Source: Sipunculus nudus (taxonomy: Eukaryota > Annelida > Sipuncula > Golfingiida > Sipunculidae). Taken from it: a stretch of DNA of 64,000 nucleotides. Made by a program: the position numbers and the translations under genes. The stretch covers positions 78,336,142 to 78,400,141 of the forward strand of contig CM049306.1 of NCBI GenBank assembly GCA_026874595.1, read 5' to 3'. Positions 10,959-24,731 of the stretch are shown here, piece after piece (position 1 is the stretch's first letter; every line of letters starts with the position of its first letter). Below the pieces are notes generated by a model. It was not told the origin of the DNA, searched no databases, and saw only the letters and a list, made by a program, of their open reading frames with translations.

Positions 10959-11140
10959 TGCGGGCTGGACTGCGGGCCGGAAACTTGAAAGATGCGAGGC
11001 GGGGCGGGGCGGCAGCGGGCTTGAAGAAAATTTTGCGGGGCGGGTGAAGGCTGAATTTTTTCTTTGATGGCGGGGCGGGCTGCGGGCTGACAGGTCATGA
11101 TGCGGGGCGGGTGCGGGTTCAATTTTTTGGCCCGCGCAGG
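10959..11140. repeat. GC-rich block with repeated GCGGGGCGGG boxes (U1)
   Basis: A ~180-bp island in AT-rich DNA, built from repeated GCGGGC/GCGGGGCGGG words separated by AT-rich spacers. Related blocks occur in U2, U3 and U6 (56219-56375). In U6 it directly abuts the orphan promoter. It could be a dispersed non-autonomous element. Long Pro/Ala-rich ORFs over it are compositional artefacts. Confidence 0.6.
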
Positions 11141-12301
11141 GCCCTATATATTGTGTGCATGGGGTGTCTGTTTGGTAGTGTATTTGTTCAAAACATAACT
11201 CATGCAAGCTTAAATGGAATCTCATATAAATTTTACGGGATTGCGCATTAAAATGCGAATTGATTTTGATACATGTTGTGGATCCAGATAAAAAAACTGG
11301 TTCAATGACGTCATTAATAAATAAGTGAACGGTTTCGGAAACATTCCACAATAGGAAGTTAGGAAACCTTAACAATCCATATAATGCAGATTTCTACATA
11401 ATATTAATTTTCATGTTTACATGTTTCTTATTTATGGGCCATTAAAGAACCATCTAGTTTTTTTTTGTGTGGATTCGGCTGTAATCTCAGCTTAGTCACG
11501 TGCTCAACGAATATTCACAAATGAACAGTCATGTATAACATGAGAATATGGGTTAGAAAAGTGAATGCAAACACGATTTTGGGAGCATCCAACAATAACA
11601 ACCCCCTATCCCAAAACATTCCTTAAAATGCAGTTTCCTATAGTTAATATTTATTTGACTCTTTCACATGTTCCATATATGTGATTTTAAAATTCTTCCA
11701 TGTTTCAATGATACGTCTGTATATACATGTTCATGACCTTGCATGTGTGTGTGTGTGTGGTGTGAGGGAAGAAGTGCAATGTTGCCATCCAGAATTCGCC
11801 AATCATCCTTGTCTATTATGACTATATGGTAAGCTGGGTTGGTTAATCATTTACTACTTCCTTTGAAAAGTGACATATTTAATGAACTGTGTTATTCATT
11901 TGATGAAAAAAAATATTATTGTAACGAGCGTTATAATCCATACTGTCCGAGTAGGAATTCAAGTCCGACTCTATGCAGGTCATGTATAGTCGAGTTAAAG
12001 TCTGGTCCTTCAGGTTCGGCTCAATGCCCTCGTTCTACCAAAATCCCAGAGTCTGGAAATCAGGTCCAATCAATTAAATACATTTTATTCATTATAAAGT
12101 AGAAAAATGGAGAAACTTGAATGAAACATATGTATTTTTAGTTCACGTATGATTTTCATTTTCATTAATATTAAGATTGGAATATAGAGATAAAGAACGC
12201 TGGTTTATTGCGGAGAGGCGAATAATCCCCCCCCCCCCCACACACACACACATACACATCCTTCCATAAAATAGGGTATATATATACGCTATATTTAAAC
12301 A
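11141..12301. other. Unit-end flank (U1)
   Basis: No gene is supported. It contains a GTGTGTCTG-type low-complexity patch (11140-11180), a (GT)n tract near 11745, and a poly-C/(CA)n tract at about 12229-12250. Homologous, diverged sequence occurs at 48600-49420 and 50460-50665. Confidence 0.6.
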
Positions 12302-12432
12302 TCCTAGACACGTGTTCAGTCCTTTGTAATGTGGTATACTATATTAAGGCCTATACTATACAAATAGACTATTGGAATGGGGTATACAATATTTAACCCT
12401 ATTACACACTGGTCCATGCAATGCGGTATAAC

Positions 12433-15400
12433 CAGGGTTGGCAGTTTTATCCGCAGCCGGTTTATCAACTGGATTAATCCGGATCGGATAAAACAGGTTT
12501 TATCCAGTTTTATCCGAAGTTTGGTTGTATATACTGTCTGTGAAGTACACATTTTGTATTATAAGTTTAGCTTTCCACTGTGAAATAATGCAGTTCTAAT
12601 AGGAAACATTTGTGTCTAGTCATATATTTATACAGAAAATATTTTATGTTTCAGAGAGTGATGCAATAATCTTAATAATAATATTGAAATTATTTCTCTT
12701 CTTCAGGGAAGTCTGTCATAGTGTGACTTATTAAAACATTATCACTGATTTTGTTCATTACTCTATAAAAAAAAGCTAAAAACCGCAGTTCACATGGTTA
12801 GTTAAACAATCAGTGTTGACACAGAATATCATATATTTACAGATAAACATCTATTCTTACATCTGAGAGAGATGTAATTAATCCAGTTATTTATTGCATA
12901 CATGACTTAAGATACACACTTATATCACTGGTCCTGGAGGTCCATAATTTTGTAGGGGTAACCTCTCAGACGCAAATGATAAATTCTTGAAAAGCTATCT
13001 TGTTAAAGTGGGTTTCTCTGAATGTGGTGCATGAGTGTGATTCCTAGTCCCTTTTGCCTGTGGTAAGGTATGTTTAAACAAGCGGCAAAATTTGGCTACC
13101 ATTTAACAACCATGCAGCCAGTCATGGCAGCCTGAGAGGAGAAACCTCCATTGGATCATTAATTCTTTCTCCTCCACAATATGAGAGAAACTATAAGTTG
13201 TTGACAATTGGGCTGCAAAAGTCACCCTGCAGCCTGTCCTGTGACTATGAGTAAATATTTGATGGCTGAGGATGATGCTATATATAGATGTTACATCATA
13301 TTGCGAAACTGACTACTAGCCAGAAGAGTAACATAGAAGAGAGAGAGACTGCTCCTCATCCTGGTGTGTGTTGAGCATAAGCAATAGTGACTGCTTGCAA
13401 CAGTAAAACATGAACCTGGAGGAAATTGCCAATTGGATATAAAAGTTTAAAACTTATATTTTAATTAATAAACCCTCTGGATTTATTTATCCAGATTAGC
13501 ATTTATTTTCATTTATATAATTTTACCAGGTTATTCTTAGTTTGATCCAGTTTAATACTGTATCATCCAGATAAAACTGGATTAGACATGATGAAACCCA
13601 GTTTTATCCATTGTCCTGGATTAAACACGTTTTATCCGGATAAAACCCAACCTTGATGTTCAGGATTCATGTAGAAGGCATATCGATGTTATATTATCAT
13701 GTCATGGTTTATGTTGACTACTACTAAAATATGAGACGGTCCAGTCAGTTTAGACCCATCTTGGAAATGAAGACCGGATTCTATACTCTGGTCTTATTCT
13801 TTGTTAAGTGTTGCGACATGTGAGGGCTTTGCTTGAAACTGAGAAACTCTTCCAGTAATTCAAATACAGCACTCATTATGCCCCCCCCCCCCAGTGGACA
13901 CGTGTTTTTTTCGGTGCCATCGTCAGTCGTCTGTAGGAAATCTTATGAACGCGATAACTTTGGAAGGTCTGCATAGTTTCCTGCAAAATTTTAAACACTC
14001 CTTGTTCATCCCAAAATCTGGGGATATTTTCCTTTGATTTATAAATGCAGTCTGTTTTATAAATGCCCTCGTCTATTGGATTTGGTAAAATTTACATACA
14101 CTCTTAAATAACATTTTAGTTATGATTTTTATATGCATAATTACCGGTTATAGAGTGTTTTGAAAATTAAAAAGAATTTCTTGTTGTATTAAATGCACAT
14201 TAAAATGTGCATAAAATATGTCTATTGTCTCAAGCTTTAAGTTCATTTTCGCTGAATACAAAAGTTTCCCAGGATAACTATCCCAACACACAGGATTACT
14301 CCAGATATCCAATTCACCTGTTATATACATTGTTATGGTTCATTGCCTCTGTGTGTGGGTAAAACTCTCTCATGACTGTTCACCATATAACATGACAGCT
14401 TGGCCAGAAGTCCATGGTTTTATGTAACCTGCAACTCCCAATCAAGAAGAATAAACATGAAAGAAGAAAACACTGATTTGATGTTTGATAATCTTGATTT
14501 ATTATGTGGCCTGAGTGCTATGAATATGATTGTTTTTGGTCAGTGATTGCGCTGGATGCAAGCTTATTCTCAGTTCATTACAGGCCAGGGTTGTTCTCCT
14601 GGGAATTACCGCCCTGGGAAATACAGCTCAAATACTACCATCTGGGAATTACTGGGAAATACCCCCTGGATATTAATAATGTGAGTGAGAAATAAGGAAA
14701 AACCCTCTCTAAATATGTGTCTTATTCAACTAACTGAACTAACAAAGGTAAACGAGTGTGTATGCAGGAATATTAGTCAGAGTCCACTCATTTTTTTTTA
14801 AATGTTAAGGTCATAAATTACTCTATTTTCACAAAAAGAAAACTGCTCAATTGTTTACTGTGAAGACAGCTTGAAACATGTGTTTTTAAATACATTCAGA
14901 GTCTTTTGTGTCTTCATGTAAAAAGTGTTTTCAAGTTATAAAAATAAGATCTAATTTTAAAGCACCAATTAGTATTTGCCACATCACATCACCTCACAGC
15001 ATATATTACTAATCCAAAATCACATATGGGTCCTTGTGGTTTCTTATCCAGTCATGCATGCTATCACAGGTACGTATTATGTTAGCTCCAATCCAAGCCA
15101 TCAAAGACAAAACAACTGCATGGCTTCGACTGCCTGCTTTGATGATTATCAAAGCAGGCAGGGTAAAGAACAAAAATTACATCATTAGTTTATACTACCC
15201 CTAATATGAGGGGTTTCTGAGACCTCGGAGTTGCTCAGTAGTACTCAGTTACAGGGGTAAGCAGATGGATTTAGAATGAAATATTTTAGGAGAAAACACC
15301 ATATTTCATGTATATTTAACATACCTGGTATGTAATTAGGTCTATTTAAGTAATAAGTTAAAAAATTCCATATTTTTGCAGATAAAAATTATATACTGTG

Positions 15401-17321
15401 CACATCAAAGTGTGCAATCTTAAATGAGCATATATATATATACATAATAATGATATTCAAAAGCTCCAGTTTCCCAATAATACATACACTATTTGCCAAG
15501 GCTGACATGTTGGTTAGAGTGGTTTAGCTAATTATATGCTCAAGATATAGGTCTGGATTAAACTGCCTTGCCAAAAACAGGTTTTAGATCAGTTTAGACA
15601 TCAAATGGATTTCAGTTTAAACCTAGAAAAAATGTCTCTTGGCACAGTACACCACAGGTCAGTGTATTTTATTTTTTGCACCACCATGAAATGTTTTCCA
15701 AGTAAATATCACTAAAAACAAAATGCAAACAAAACACTGTTCACCAGCTGCCTGAACAAGACCATATGTACAAGAAATGGAACAGGCCATTGGTTGACAG
15801 AATTGACTGGTTTAATTCTTGGTGCCTTAAATTCCGGGCAACGCTTATTGTTTGATAAAAACATCACACCAGACAGCCATGTAAAACAAGTTTTCAACAG
15901 TTATTTGATTGGTTCAATTGCCTTTTCAGTATTCATGACATAGACACCAGAGCGGGTCACTGAATCAAAGTCTGTGAAATCATAGCCACACACTTGATAG
16001 TATGAAGATGGGTGGGTAGGGAGTCTCAGTAGACATAACTCTTGCATGAAGAAGTATAGGGAGGAATCCAGGGTTGGCAGTTTTATCCGCAGTTGGTTTA
16101 ATCCACTGGATAAATCCGGATTAATCCGGATCGGATAAAACAGGTTTAATCCAGTTTTATCCGAAGTTTTGGTGTAAACTGTCTGCGAAGTAGACATTTT
16201 ATATTAAGTTTAGCTTTCCACTGTAAAGAAAAACAGTTCTTATAAGGAACATTTTATGTCTTGTTAACTGAATTATTATGTGACTATATATTTATACATA
16301 AAACTCATTATTTTTGTCACAGATAGTCATGCTATGATTCTAATAATAATTGTGAAGCTTTTAACTATTTCTCTTCTTCAGTGAGGTCAGTTCGTGTATG
16401 ACTTATTAAAACATTATCACCTATTTTGTACATTACACTATAAAAAAAAGCTAAACAACTGCAGTTCACACATTTTTAGTTAAACTCCACAATCAGTGGT
16501 ACTATAGAATATCATTTATTCACAGAAAAGCATTTTTTCCTTCATCTGAGAGAGATGTACATAATCCGGTCATTTAATGCATAGATGACTTAAGATATAC
16601 AGTGACATCAGTTACTATGTCAATAATTTTGTGGGGAAGACCTTTCAAGAAGCAAAGGATAAAACACTTGAAAAGCTATCTTCCCAAGTTGGTTTATCTG
16701 AATGTTATGTAATAGTGTGATTCCTTGATCATTGGAAAGGCATGTTTATACAAGCAGCATCAATGGGCTACCATTTGACAACCATCCAGTCATGACAGCC
16801 TGAGAGGAGATACCTATATTGAATCAAAGTCATTCAGGCATCCTCCTCCACAGAGTCTCTAAAACTAGTTGTTGACCATTGGGCTGCAAAAGTCACCATA
16901 TAAGCCTACCCTGTGACTATGAGCAAATATGTGATGGCTGATCGAGGATGATGCTATAAAGATGATACATCCTATTGAGAAATTGACAACCAGCCAGAAA
17001 AGTAACAAAGAAAACGAAGGGACAGCTACTCAATCTGGTGTGTTGAGCATAAGCTAATAGTGAGTAGTAAAACATGAATCTGGGGGAAACTGCCAACTCG
17101 ATATAATTATAATTTATATATTGTTAATATATTAATAAACCTTCTGAACTTACTTATCCAGATAATCATTTTAGTTAATTCAATGAAATTTTACAAGGTG
17201 ATTCTTAGTTAAATCCAGTTTAATCCTGTATAATCCGGATAAAACTGGATAAAACCGGATAAAACCAAGTTTTAGCCATTGTCCTGGATTAAACAAGTTT
17301 TATCCGGATAACCCAACCCTG
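12433..17321. mobile_element. Composite hAT-like transposon, copy in U2
   Basis: Same structure and length (4889 bp) as in U1: element A 12433-13655, passenger 13656-16068, element B 16069-17321. Target duplications GGTATAAC are at 12425-12432 and 17322-17329. It was duplicated together with the unit rather than inserted independently. Confidence 0.85.
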
Positions 17322-17329
17322 GGTATAAC

Positions 17330-17733
17330 AGATTAAACCCGCATCCAACTCCGCACCCATATAAGCCAAAGGGGGCGGGGGATCTCGAGACATTAAATAG
17401 TGTAGTAGGTTGTTAGGAAGGAGTTTCCACATCATATGGCTTATGAATTTTTAATTCTAATACTTAGTTAATTTTAAACAGGTTGGGTAAAACACAACGT
17501 AATATTCTCGGTCATGAAAGGGTTTTTAAATTCTAAAGGTGGGGCGGTGGCGACCACACCGTGTTAGGTAGAGGGTAGTTATTTATTCTTCATCGCCTGA
17601 CCATCCATGACTATTAATATATGACCCAATCATAACCAGGGGTCTTATAAAAAAAACATCATACCCTAATGCCGCAACATTTGATGATTAAATTAATGAA
17701 ATTATCGTTTCCTTTAATTTGCTCTCTATTTTT

Positions 17734-17778
<45 letters not shown>

Positions 17779-18034
17779 ATAAACCCACAAATAAACGAAA
17801 CAAACTTACTCAAATATTCTTTTTTTGGACACGTCACATGATGAAAATAAAACCAATTTTTATTTATAATGAAAATGTTTTAATATTGCACATTAAAACA
17901 CATAGGCATTGTTGATAATGTTTCACAATATCCAACAAATATCACGATTTACCTTGGACTCATTATAATATTCGACGTTACATTATTTATATTTACATTT
18001 TTATAAGATAAAAAACATTTTACAATTATATTTT
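17330..18034. other. 3' flank of the U2 sHSP gene with (CT)n tract
   Basis: Copy of 5029-5731. The (CT)n run lies at about 17738-17776 and the possible minus-strand AATAAA signal at 17859-17864. No gene is seen. Confidence 0.6.
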
Positions 18035-19048
18035 TCAAGCGGGCATCGAAATATCAGATTGTCCATGATTAGCGTCCCCACGGCCACGGGTTATGTGAAG
18101 CATCCCATCTTCTGTCATTTTGGTCTGCAGTGACGTCATGTCCACGTCATCAGGCAGCGTAGTCACGCGGTAAATCTCCCGATAACTGGACATATCCCCA
18201 TCTTTATCTTCATGTCTGCCGTGAACAATCAGACGGTCGTCCTTCACCTTGACCTTAACATCCTCTGGACGGAACCCGCTCAGGTCAAAGTTCACAATAA
18301 CATCATGATCTGGTACCACGGCGGTTTCTGAGTCTTGAAGGAGGTTCAGTGTTTTACAGTTTTTGTCACAACAAGCATCAACTTCCTGTACTGTTTCTTT
18401 TTCTGCAGTGTCATCCACTGTCTGTTCTTGGCTGTCGTTCTGTTGGTCTTTTTCATGATCAGTGTTACTGTGACAAGTGTCTTTCTGTGTTTCGTTTTGT
18501 ACAGGGATTATCACTGGATTATCCCTGGATTTCCGACTGTTCTTGTAAGGAGCTGACAATGACAACTCACCGTTTGGACTGTAGTACACCCTCAGTGCTG
18601 TAGTATCAACGTCATTTGGCACGTGGAACTCACGTGTCATGCTCACCGTTTCGTGTCGGCTTTCCTCCGTCTCTCCTGCTACTTTCTTCTTTCCATTCAC
18701 AACTACATGCCCATCTTCTGTCAACTTCACACTCAGTTCCTCTTCAGTAAATTCCCCCATGTGTATGTATTTCCTCCATTCGTTCATTTTCTTCTTCTTT
18801 CTATCACAGCATGCCGTTTTACAGGACCTCGTTCTCCATCCCATGGGAGCCACTGCTGTTACCCAGGGCAACCAGGAGTTACCTTCATAGTTTCTCTTTA
18901 AACTCCAGGTGTTATCATCATCACTATCACCATCATCACTGTGGTGTAATGTAAAATCACCAAAAATCCTGTTGATCCAGTCGGTGCTGTATGGATGGTA
19001 TCGTCGACGGTGCTGACCGGAGCTGATCATCGGGAATACGAGTGTCAT
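18035..19048 (-). CDS. Small heat shock protein with two alpha-crystallin domains (U2)
   Basis: 337 residues, apparently identical in sequence to the U1 protein: N-terminal arm 1-92, ACD1 about 93-167, IIPV at 180-183, acidic linker, ACD2 about 247-321. It is intronless, starts at the conserved MTLV, and has the same TATA/HSE promoter. Identity of the whole protein with U1 means either very recent duplication or ongoing homogenisation. Reads or transcripts could not separate the two copies without flanking differences. Confidence 0.93.
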   Translation of the reverse strand: MTLVFPMISSGQHRRRYHPYSTDWINRIFGDFTLHHSDDGDSDDDNTWSLKRNYEGNSWLPWVTAVAPMGWRTRSCKTACCDRKKKKMNEWRKYIHMGEFTEEELSVKLTEDGHVVVNGKKKVAGETEESRHETVSMTREFHVPNDVDTTALRVYYSPNGELSLSAPYKNSRKSRDNPVIIPVQNETQKDTCHSNTDHEKDQQNDSQEQTVDDTAEKETVQEVDACCDKNCKTLNLLQDSETAVVPDHDVIVNFDLSGFRPEDVKVKVKDDRLIVHGRHEDKDGDMSSYREIYRVTTLPDDVDMTSLQTKMTEDGMLHITRGRGDANHGQSDISMPA

Positions 19049-19148
19049 CTTGACAGCTAGCTGAGCGTGACACGACAGTCGGTCTATAGCGGTCTGTATT
19101 CTGATGTGTCTTTATCTATCGTTGCAGTTAACTCTGCTGCCGTCTGGA

Positions 19149-19278
19149 CGTTCACTATATATATCTTGGGCTGAACTGGTTCTAGAAAACTCTGGAGTTT
19201 CGATATTTTTTCCTGATGGCTCCACCGATAAATATAGTATATCGAGTCAACACGGGAACATGCTGGAATATTCTAATT
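19149..19278 (-). promoter_or_regulatory. Heat-shock promoter of the U2 minus-strand sHSP
   Basis: Same elements as U1: an HSE at 19180-19197 (TTC-GAA-CTC-GAG), a second at 19256-19273 (GAA-TGC-GAA-TTC), and a TATA-like run near 19156-19164. The nearby CATGCGCA motif seen in U3, U4 and U6 is mutated here to CATGTGCA. Confidence 0.8.
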
Positions 19279-19579
19279 GTTGGTAAACAAAAATGACCCA
19301 GTACGCATGTGCATCGTGCTTGTTCTCCCATCAAGGAACAGATAAACATATATCTATATATTTTACTCGATATTCTTGCCCCGTACAGGATATCAAGCTG
19401 TCTGTAAAAATAGTCCTGACTTGTTTAAGACAAGAATTCTCTGACTTGAATAACAAAACAAACTAAAAACTGTTTTCTTCACAGGTTTCACTGTCACAAA
19501 ATAAAGTAGTCAGCATGATAGATCTATGGCGCAAACGACACCTGTCAGCCGTAAAAACAACTAACTAGACAGTTCTGGA

Positions 19580-20057
19580 ACAAACTATGTATTAAGAGCG
19601 TAAATCGATTTTTGTAATTTCCCGTATACCACTGTACGGATTGTCGTGATTTTCGACATACATATATGCTCCGGGTTGGATCGAAGAGAGTCCACCTACT
19701 TTTATTTGCAAAATTGGCGTATTACGTGCATAATAAATAATTTTATTATTTGCTCCCCCGCGGGCGCCTCTTTTCATTATTGTGTCTTCGGGTCCGGTAA
19801 CACAATGGCCATAGAGTGTGTGACGGCCGGACAGTTTTACTCTGGGGGCCCTATCAGGGGCTTTTATACATTCGCGGACACCTGCCCGAAATAAATCTCC
19901 CTTGGTGATCCCTTCTCAAAAGAAAACTTCCGGCTATCAGAGAGGGCTATCATCAGGTGCGGATCCCGAAAATCGGGGGGCGGGGTGCTGATGATATTTC
20001 GTTGGTAATTATTAACTTATATTTTTAAAACTTATATTTATATATATATATATATAA

Positions 20058-20103
<46 letters not shown>

Positions 20104-21201
20104 TAATTTCATTTATGAACCATGTTAATTTTAGGTACACGAGGGAGGGTATGATAGGGGGTAACCCCCTTCCATATGGGGAAATATTTGAATACACCAA
20201 GGGGGGCATTAGAGGGAATTTTCACAAAAACATATGAGGATTTTCTGTTCCGCAGGAACTGCATAATGTAGTCAAACTGTAAATGGGATCAATTTTTCCA
20301 TATTTATATTTCTTCAAACTAATGATAAAATTTCAGTTATTTTCAACATGCAATGTTAATGGCGAGAGGGTGCACCCATGTTAATAATTTATAAGATATT
20401 ATCTCTTTAATTTAATGTTCATGTTTGTCTGATGTTGAAGTCTGATGCTGTACTTTGCAATATAATGTGGTCTGTAGTGTCGACAGCATACAAGACTTTA
20501 GAGAGCACACATCGTGAGGTCAAGTATCGGCATCAGAAGGCAAGGCTTGAAATTGTTCAGAGTCGACCCTGACCAGGGCCTGGCGGTTTGATCTGCGGCT
20601 GTTTATAAATATCCTCGACTAATATATTTGAGCGTAATAAATGGTGGATAACTTAAACAAAATATAATTGCTGATTATAAAAAAGGAAACCTGAAATATG
20701 AAAATGAATCACGGAAAGTCGGAAAATAAATAGTTAAAATGAGAGATATTGCAGCTCAGTGGGGAGGTGCCTGCCGCGGGCGTCCCCTCAGGATCAGCCA
20801 CTGGTAATATATAGCAATGCAGTTGAATGCATATACATATATGGGGGGGGGTGTTTGTGTAAACATCACAATTATTCAAAACATCATACTTTTTTCATTC
20901 CAAATTAGAATTATCAGTTACACAACAGGAATAAATATATCATATAAAAATCAAACCTAATGAAATGCAGAAATAAATCCCAAATCTGCGGATACCACTG
21001 ATTGTTTTTTTTTAATTCAATCCTGATTAGACAAAGTGAAGTTTCCGAGAGCGTGGCGAGTACATGGTGCAACAGGGGGTGAGAGGGCGGGATGGCCCCT
21101 GCCTCCCTCCCCCTGACTACGCTTCTGTAGTGAATGCATTCACTGTCTCACTGTTAAACATTGGCTCATGCAGCTTTCAAACAGCAGTGGGTTTGGGGAT
21201 G

Positions 21202-21261
<60 letters not shown>

Positions 21262-21597
21262 CCATTAAATTTACATCATACTATAATGCTTCCGTGAACT
21301 TCTGCGCAGCGGAAGTGCCCAGTTTTTCTGCGTTATAAAGCACTAATGTACTATATTGTACTATAGATAGTGATGTTCAACATAATATATTTTCATATGA
21401 AAACGATTTCATTTATCATATAAAATTCTCCGAAAAATTCTCTGGCCAAAATCTTAGCTTCATTTAGAGATCAAAGAGATCTTATGACGGTAAAAATGTA
21501 CATCCAAGACATTCCACTATTAAAGACTATTTTACATCAGAACCAACTGCTCGCCCAGAACCGTGCGTAGCACGGGTAATTGCTATAGTATTTATGA
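19580..21597. mobile_element. ~2-kb U1-U3-specific segment, copy in U2
   Basis: Copy of 7277-9281, with longer AT runs (about 20040-20098 and 21206-21260) and a shorter poly-G tract. The hairpin CCGTGC-GTA-GCACGG is at 21561-21575. No gene is supported. Confidence 0.55.
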
Positions 21598-21610
21598 ATA
21601 CTTCTTACAT

Positions 21611-22020
21611 ACCACTATTAATGGTTATACGGAAGCGGCAATTATTAATAAATATTTATATTGATATATAAAATAAGAATAGTTAAATCTAGTATGCAAT
21701 TATTTAAGACAGATCATGGAATAATTTATGAATGTTTCTTTGTTCTTACATATGACTTTCAATGGTTTACGGAGGCGGCAATTATTTATAAATATTTATA
21801 TTGATATATAAAATAAGAATATTTATATTTAGTATGCACTTATTTAAGACAGACAATGGACAAATTTATGAATATTTCTTTGTTCTTACATATCACTTTC
21901 AATTTTACGGAGGCGGCAATTATAAATAAATATTTATATTTATATATAAAATAAGAAAATGTATATGGTATGTACTAAATTAGGAAAGATCATGGACAAT
22001 TTATTATAATTATGAGACTT
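21611..22020 (+). repeat. 140-bp tandem repeat, three copies (U2)
   Basis: Monomers start at about 21611, 21752 and 21892, as in U1. Confidence 0.8.
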
Positions 22021-22412
22021 TGCATATGTTAAATTGGAATATGCCAAATAATAAGTATATCACTCTCTCCCGTTTGTTTACATATATCAATATTTTCTAT
22101 CCCATTTGACAAAAAATTTATTTCTTTCGTTGTACATAGTAAGTTCCTGTTGGAACATGACAGCCCATCATAACCGCGATCGTGTCGATAAAGACACGAC
22201 CGAAATGCATCTTGAAAGTCATAATCCTATCCTAATACATATGCATAGTATTATATTTCTTATATATTGATACTACGTATTAATATTTCCATATAAATAA
22301 TACATTAATAATAATAAATTATTATAATCATAAATGTATATATATAGATAATTTATATATACAAACCGGTAGATGATAAATATGGTATAAATAAAAATTA
22401 AGACATTTATTA

Positions 22413-22469
<57 letters not shown>

Positions 22470-22472
<3 letters not shown>

Positions 22473-22762
22473 ATCACAAGGCATTGTGTTAGTGTGACAC
22501 TGTGTGGAGTCAGACAACCAGCGATAATCCATATATGGACTGATGAATATGCATAGCTGTTCCTTATAAGGTATACAGTCGCACTGCCCATGCGCACTGT
22601 GTTATGTTTATCAGGAGACCAAGGAACATTCCTGATAAGTCAACGTGTCTGTGGAACTATCGTGAGAATGTGTGTTTGTGTATGAGTGTCCACAATGATG
22701 AAATAACACTTCTAGTGCTTCCCTGATATTCCAGAACTTCACTTGAAGGATCATTTATACCG

Positions 22763-22765
<3 letters not shown>
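22470..22765 (+). promoter_or_regulatory. Orphan plus-strand heat-shock promoter (U2)
   Basis: Copy of the U1 orphan promoter: CArG boxes at 22529-22538 and 22562-22571, and an HSE at 22624-22636. An (AT)n tract follows (to about 22811) where the coding sequence should begin. Confidence 0.7.
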
Positions 22766-22813
<48 letters not shown>

Positions 22814-23255
22814 TACTCCCTTTACTCCCTTGGTCGTCTGATTAGCTAATTAGCAGATTATGACTGAAACGATTTTAACCAGCAATACATCTCAGTAGTT
22901 TGATGGCTTTTAATTATCTAACACTATTCCAAAGGTTAACTTTTGGAGAAATTTTTTTTCTTTCTTTTTTTTATAAATTTAAGTAGAAACAGACACTCAA
23001 CCCAAAGGTTTGTTTATTTCTCCTGTAAAATATGAAAACATATTTATTTTATTAAATCCAGTTAAGCAATCAAACATATGTCTTTTAAAATATTTTATGA
23101 ATTATGGTCTGCATGATTGCTAAAACGTGTTAAAATTATTTTTTTCATTCCAATCATCAAACATTTCATTTACATTGAAATAAGCGTGGCTAAATTATGT
23201 GCAGTAGGTATTCTTGATATGTAAACCTTTTAATCCGAAAACTTTTTAAAATTAT

Positions 23256-23441
23256 TTTGCGGGCTGGACTGCGGGCCGGAAACTTGAAAGATGCGAGGCG
23301 GGGCGGGGCGGCAGCGGGCTTGAAGAAAATTTTGCGGGGCGGGTGAAGGCTGAATTTTTTCTTTGATGGCGGGGCGGGCTGCGGGCTGACAGGTCATGAT
23401 GCGGGGCGGGTGCGGGTTCAATTTTTTGGCCCGCGCAGGGC
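23256..23441. repeat. GC-rich block with GCGGGGCGGG boxes (U2)
   Basis: Copy of 10959-11140. The stretches on either side (22812-23255 and 23442-24600) hold no recognised gene. Confidence 0.6.
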
Positions 23442-24731
23442 CCTATATATTGTGTGCATGGGGTGTCTGTTTGGTAGTGTATTTGTTCAAAACATAACTC
23501 ATGCAAGCTTAAATGGAATCTCATATAAATTTTACGGGATTGCGCATTAAAATGCGAATTGATTTTGATACATGTTGTGGATCCAGATAAAAAAACTGGT
23601 TCAATGACGTCATTAATAAATAAGTGAACGGTTTCGGAAACATTCCACAATAGGAAGTTAGGAAACCTTAACAATCCATATAATGCAGATTTCTACATAA
23701 TATTAATTTTCATGTTTACATGTTTCTTATTTATGGGCCATTAAAGAACCATCTAGTTTTTTTTTGTGTGGATTCGGCTGTAATCTCAGCTTAGTCACGT
23801 GCTCAACGAATATTCACAAATGAACAGTCATGTATAACATGAGAATATGGGTTAGAAAAGTGAATGCAAACACGATTTTGGGAGCATCCAACAATAACAA
23901 CCCCCTATCCCAAAACATTCCTTAAAATGCAGTTTCCTATAGTTAATATTTATTTGACTCTTTCACATGTTCCATATATGTGATTTTAAAATTCTTCCAT
24001 GTTTCAATGATACGTCTGTATATACATGTTCATGACCTTGCATGTGTGTGTGTGTGTGGTGTGAGGGAAGAAGTGCAATGTTGCCATCCAGAATTTGCCA
24101 ATCATCCTTGTCTATTATGACTATATGATAAGCTGGGTTGGTTAATCATTTACTACTTCCTTTGAAAAGTGACATATTTAATGAACTGTGTTATTCATTT
24201 GATGAAAAAAAAATATTATTGTAACGAGCGTTATAATCCATACTGTCCGAGTAGGAATTCAAGTCCGACTCTATGCAGGTCATGTATAGTCGAGTTAAAG
24301 TCTGGTCCTTCAGGTTCGGCTCAAAGCCCTCGTTCTACCAAAATCCCAGAGTCTTGAAATCAGGTCCAATCAATTAAATACATTTTATTCATTATAAAGT
24401 AGAAAAATGGAGAAACTTGAATGAAACATATGTATTTTTAGTTCACGTATGATTTTCATTTTCATTAATATTAAGATTGGAATATAGAGATAAAGAACGC
24501 TGGTTTATTGCGGAGAGGCGAATCACCCCCCCCCCCACACACACACACATACACATCCTTCCATAAAATAGGGTATATATATATACGCTATATTTAAACA
24601 TCCTAGACACGTGTTCAGTCCTTTGTAATGTGGTATACTATATTAAGGCCTATACTATACAAATAGACTATTGGAATGGGGTATACAATATTTAACCCTA
24701 TTACACACAGGTCCATGCAATGAGGTATAAC

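Larger units (their letters stand above)
1..12301. repeat. Tandem segmental unit U1 (12.3 kb)
   Basis: The sequence from position 1 restarts at 12302, 24601 and 36802 in the same orientation, so this is the first of three complete units plus one partial. Order inside the unit: a composite hAT-like element (132-5020), the 3' flank, a minus-strand sHSP gene (5732-6745) and its promoter, a 2-kb inserted segment (about 7277-9281), a 140-bp tandem repeat, an orphan plus-strand promoter, a GC-rich block, and a 1.1-kb flank. U1 and U2 differ mostly in microsatellite length and scattered substitutions. The phase of the unit start is arbitrary because both array ends are not visible. Confidence 0.95.
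12302..24600. repeat. Tandem segmental unit U2 (12.3 kb)
   Basis: The second copy has the same order as U1 and is almost identical over long stretches. U1 and U2 share derived states absent from U3, U4 and U5. One is the ~22-bp deletion in element A. Another is ATGCGG in place of ATGAGG next to the hAT insertion site. They are therefore the youngest pair. Confidence 0.95.

Noticed and set aside
10953-11375. 140-residue Pro/Ala-rich minus-strand ORF present in U1-U3
   Set aside because: Half lies in the GC-rich repeat block and half in flank. The relative at 48437-48667 does not keep the frame, and no domain is seen.
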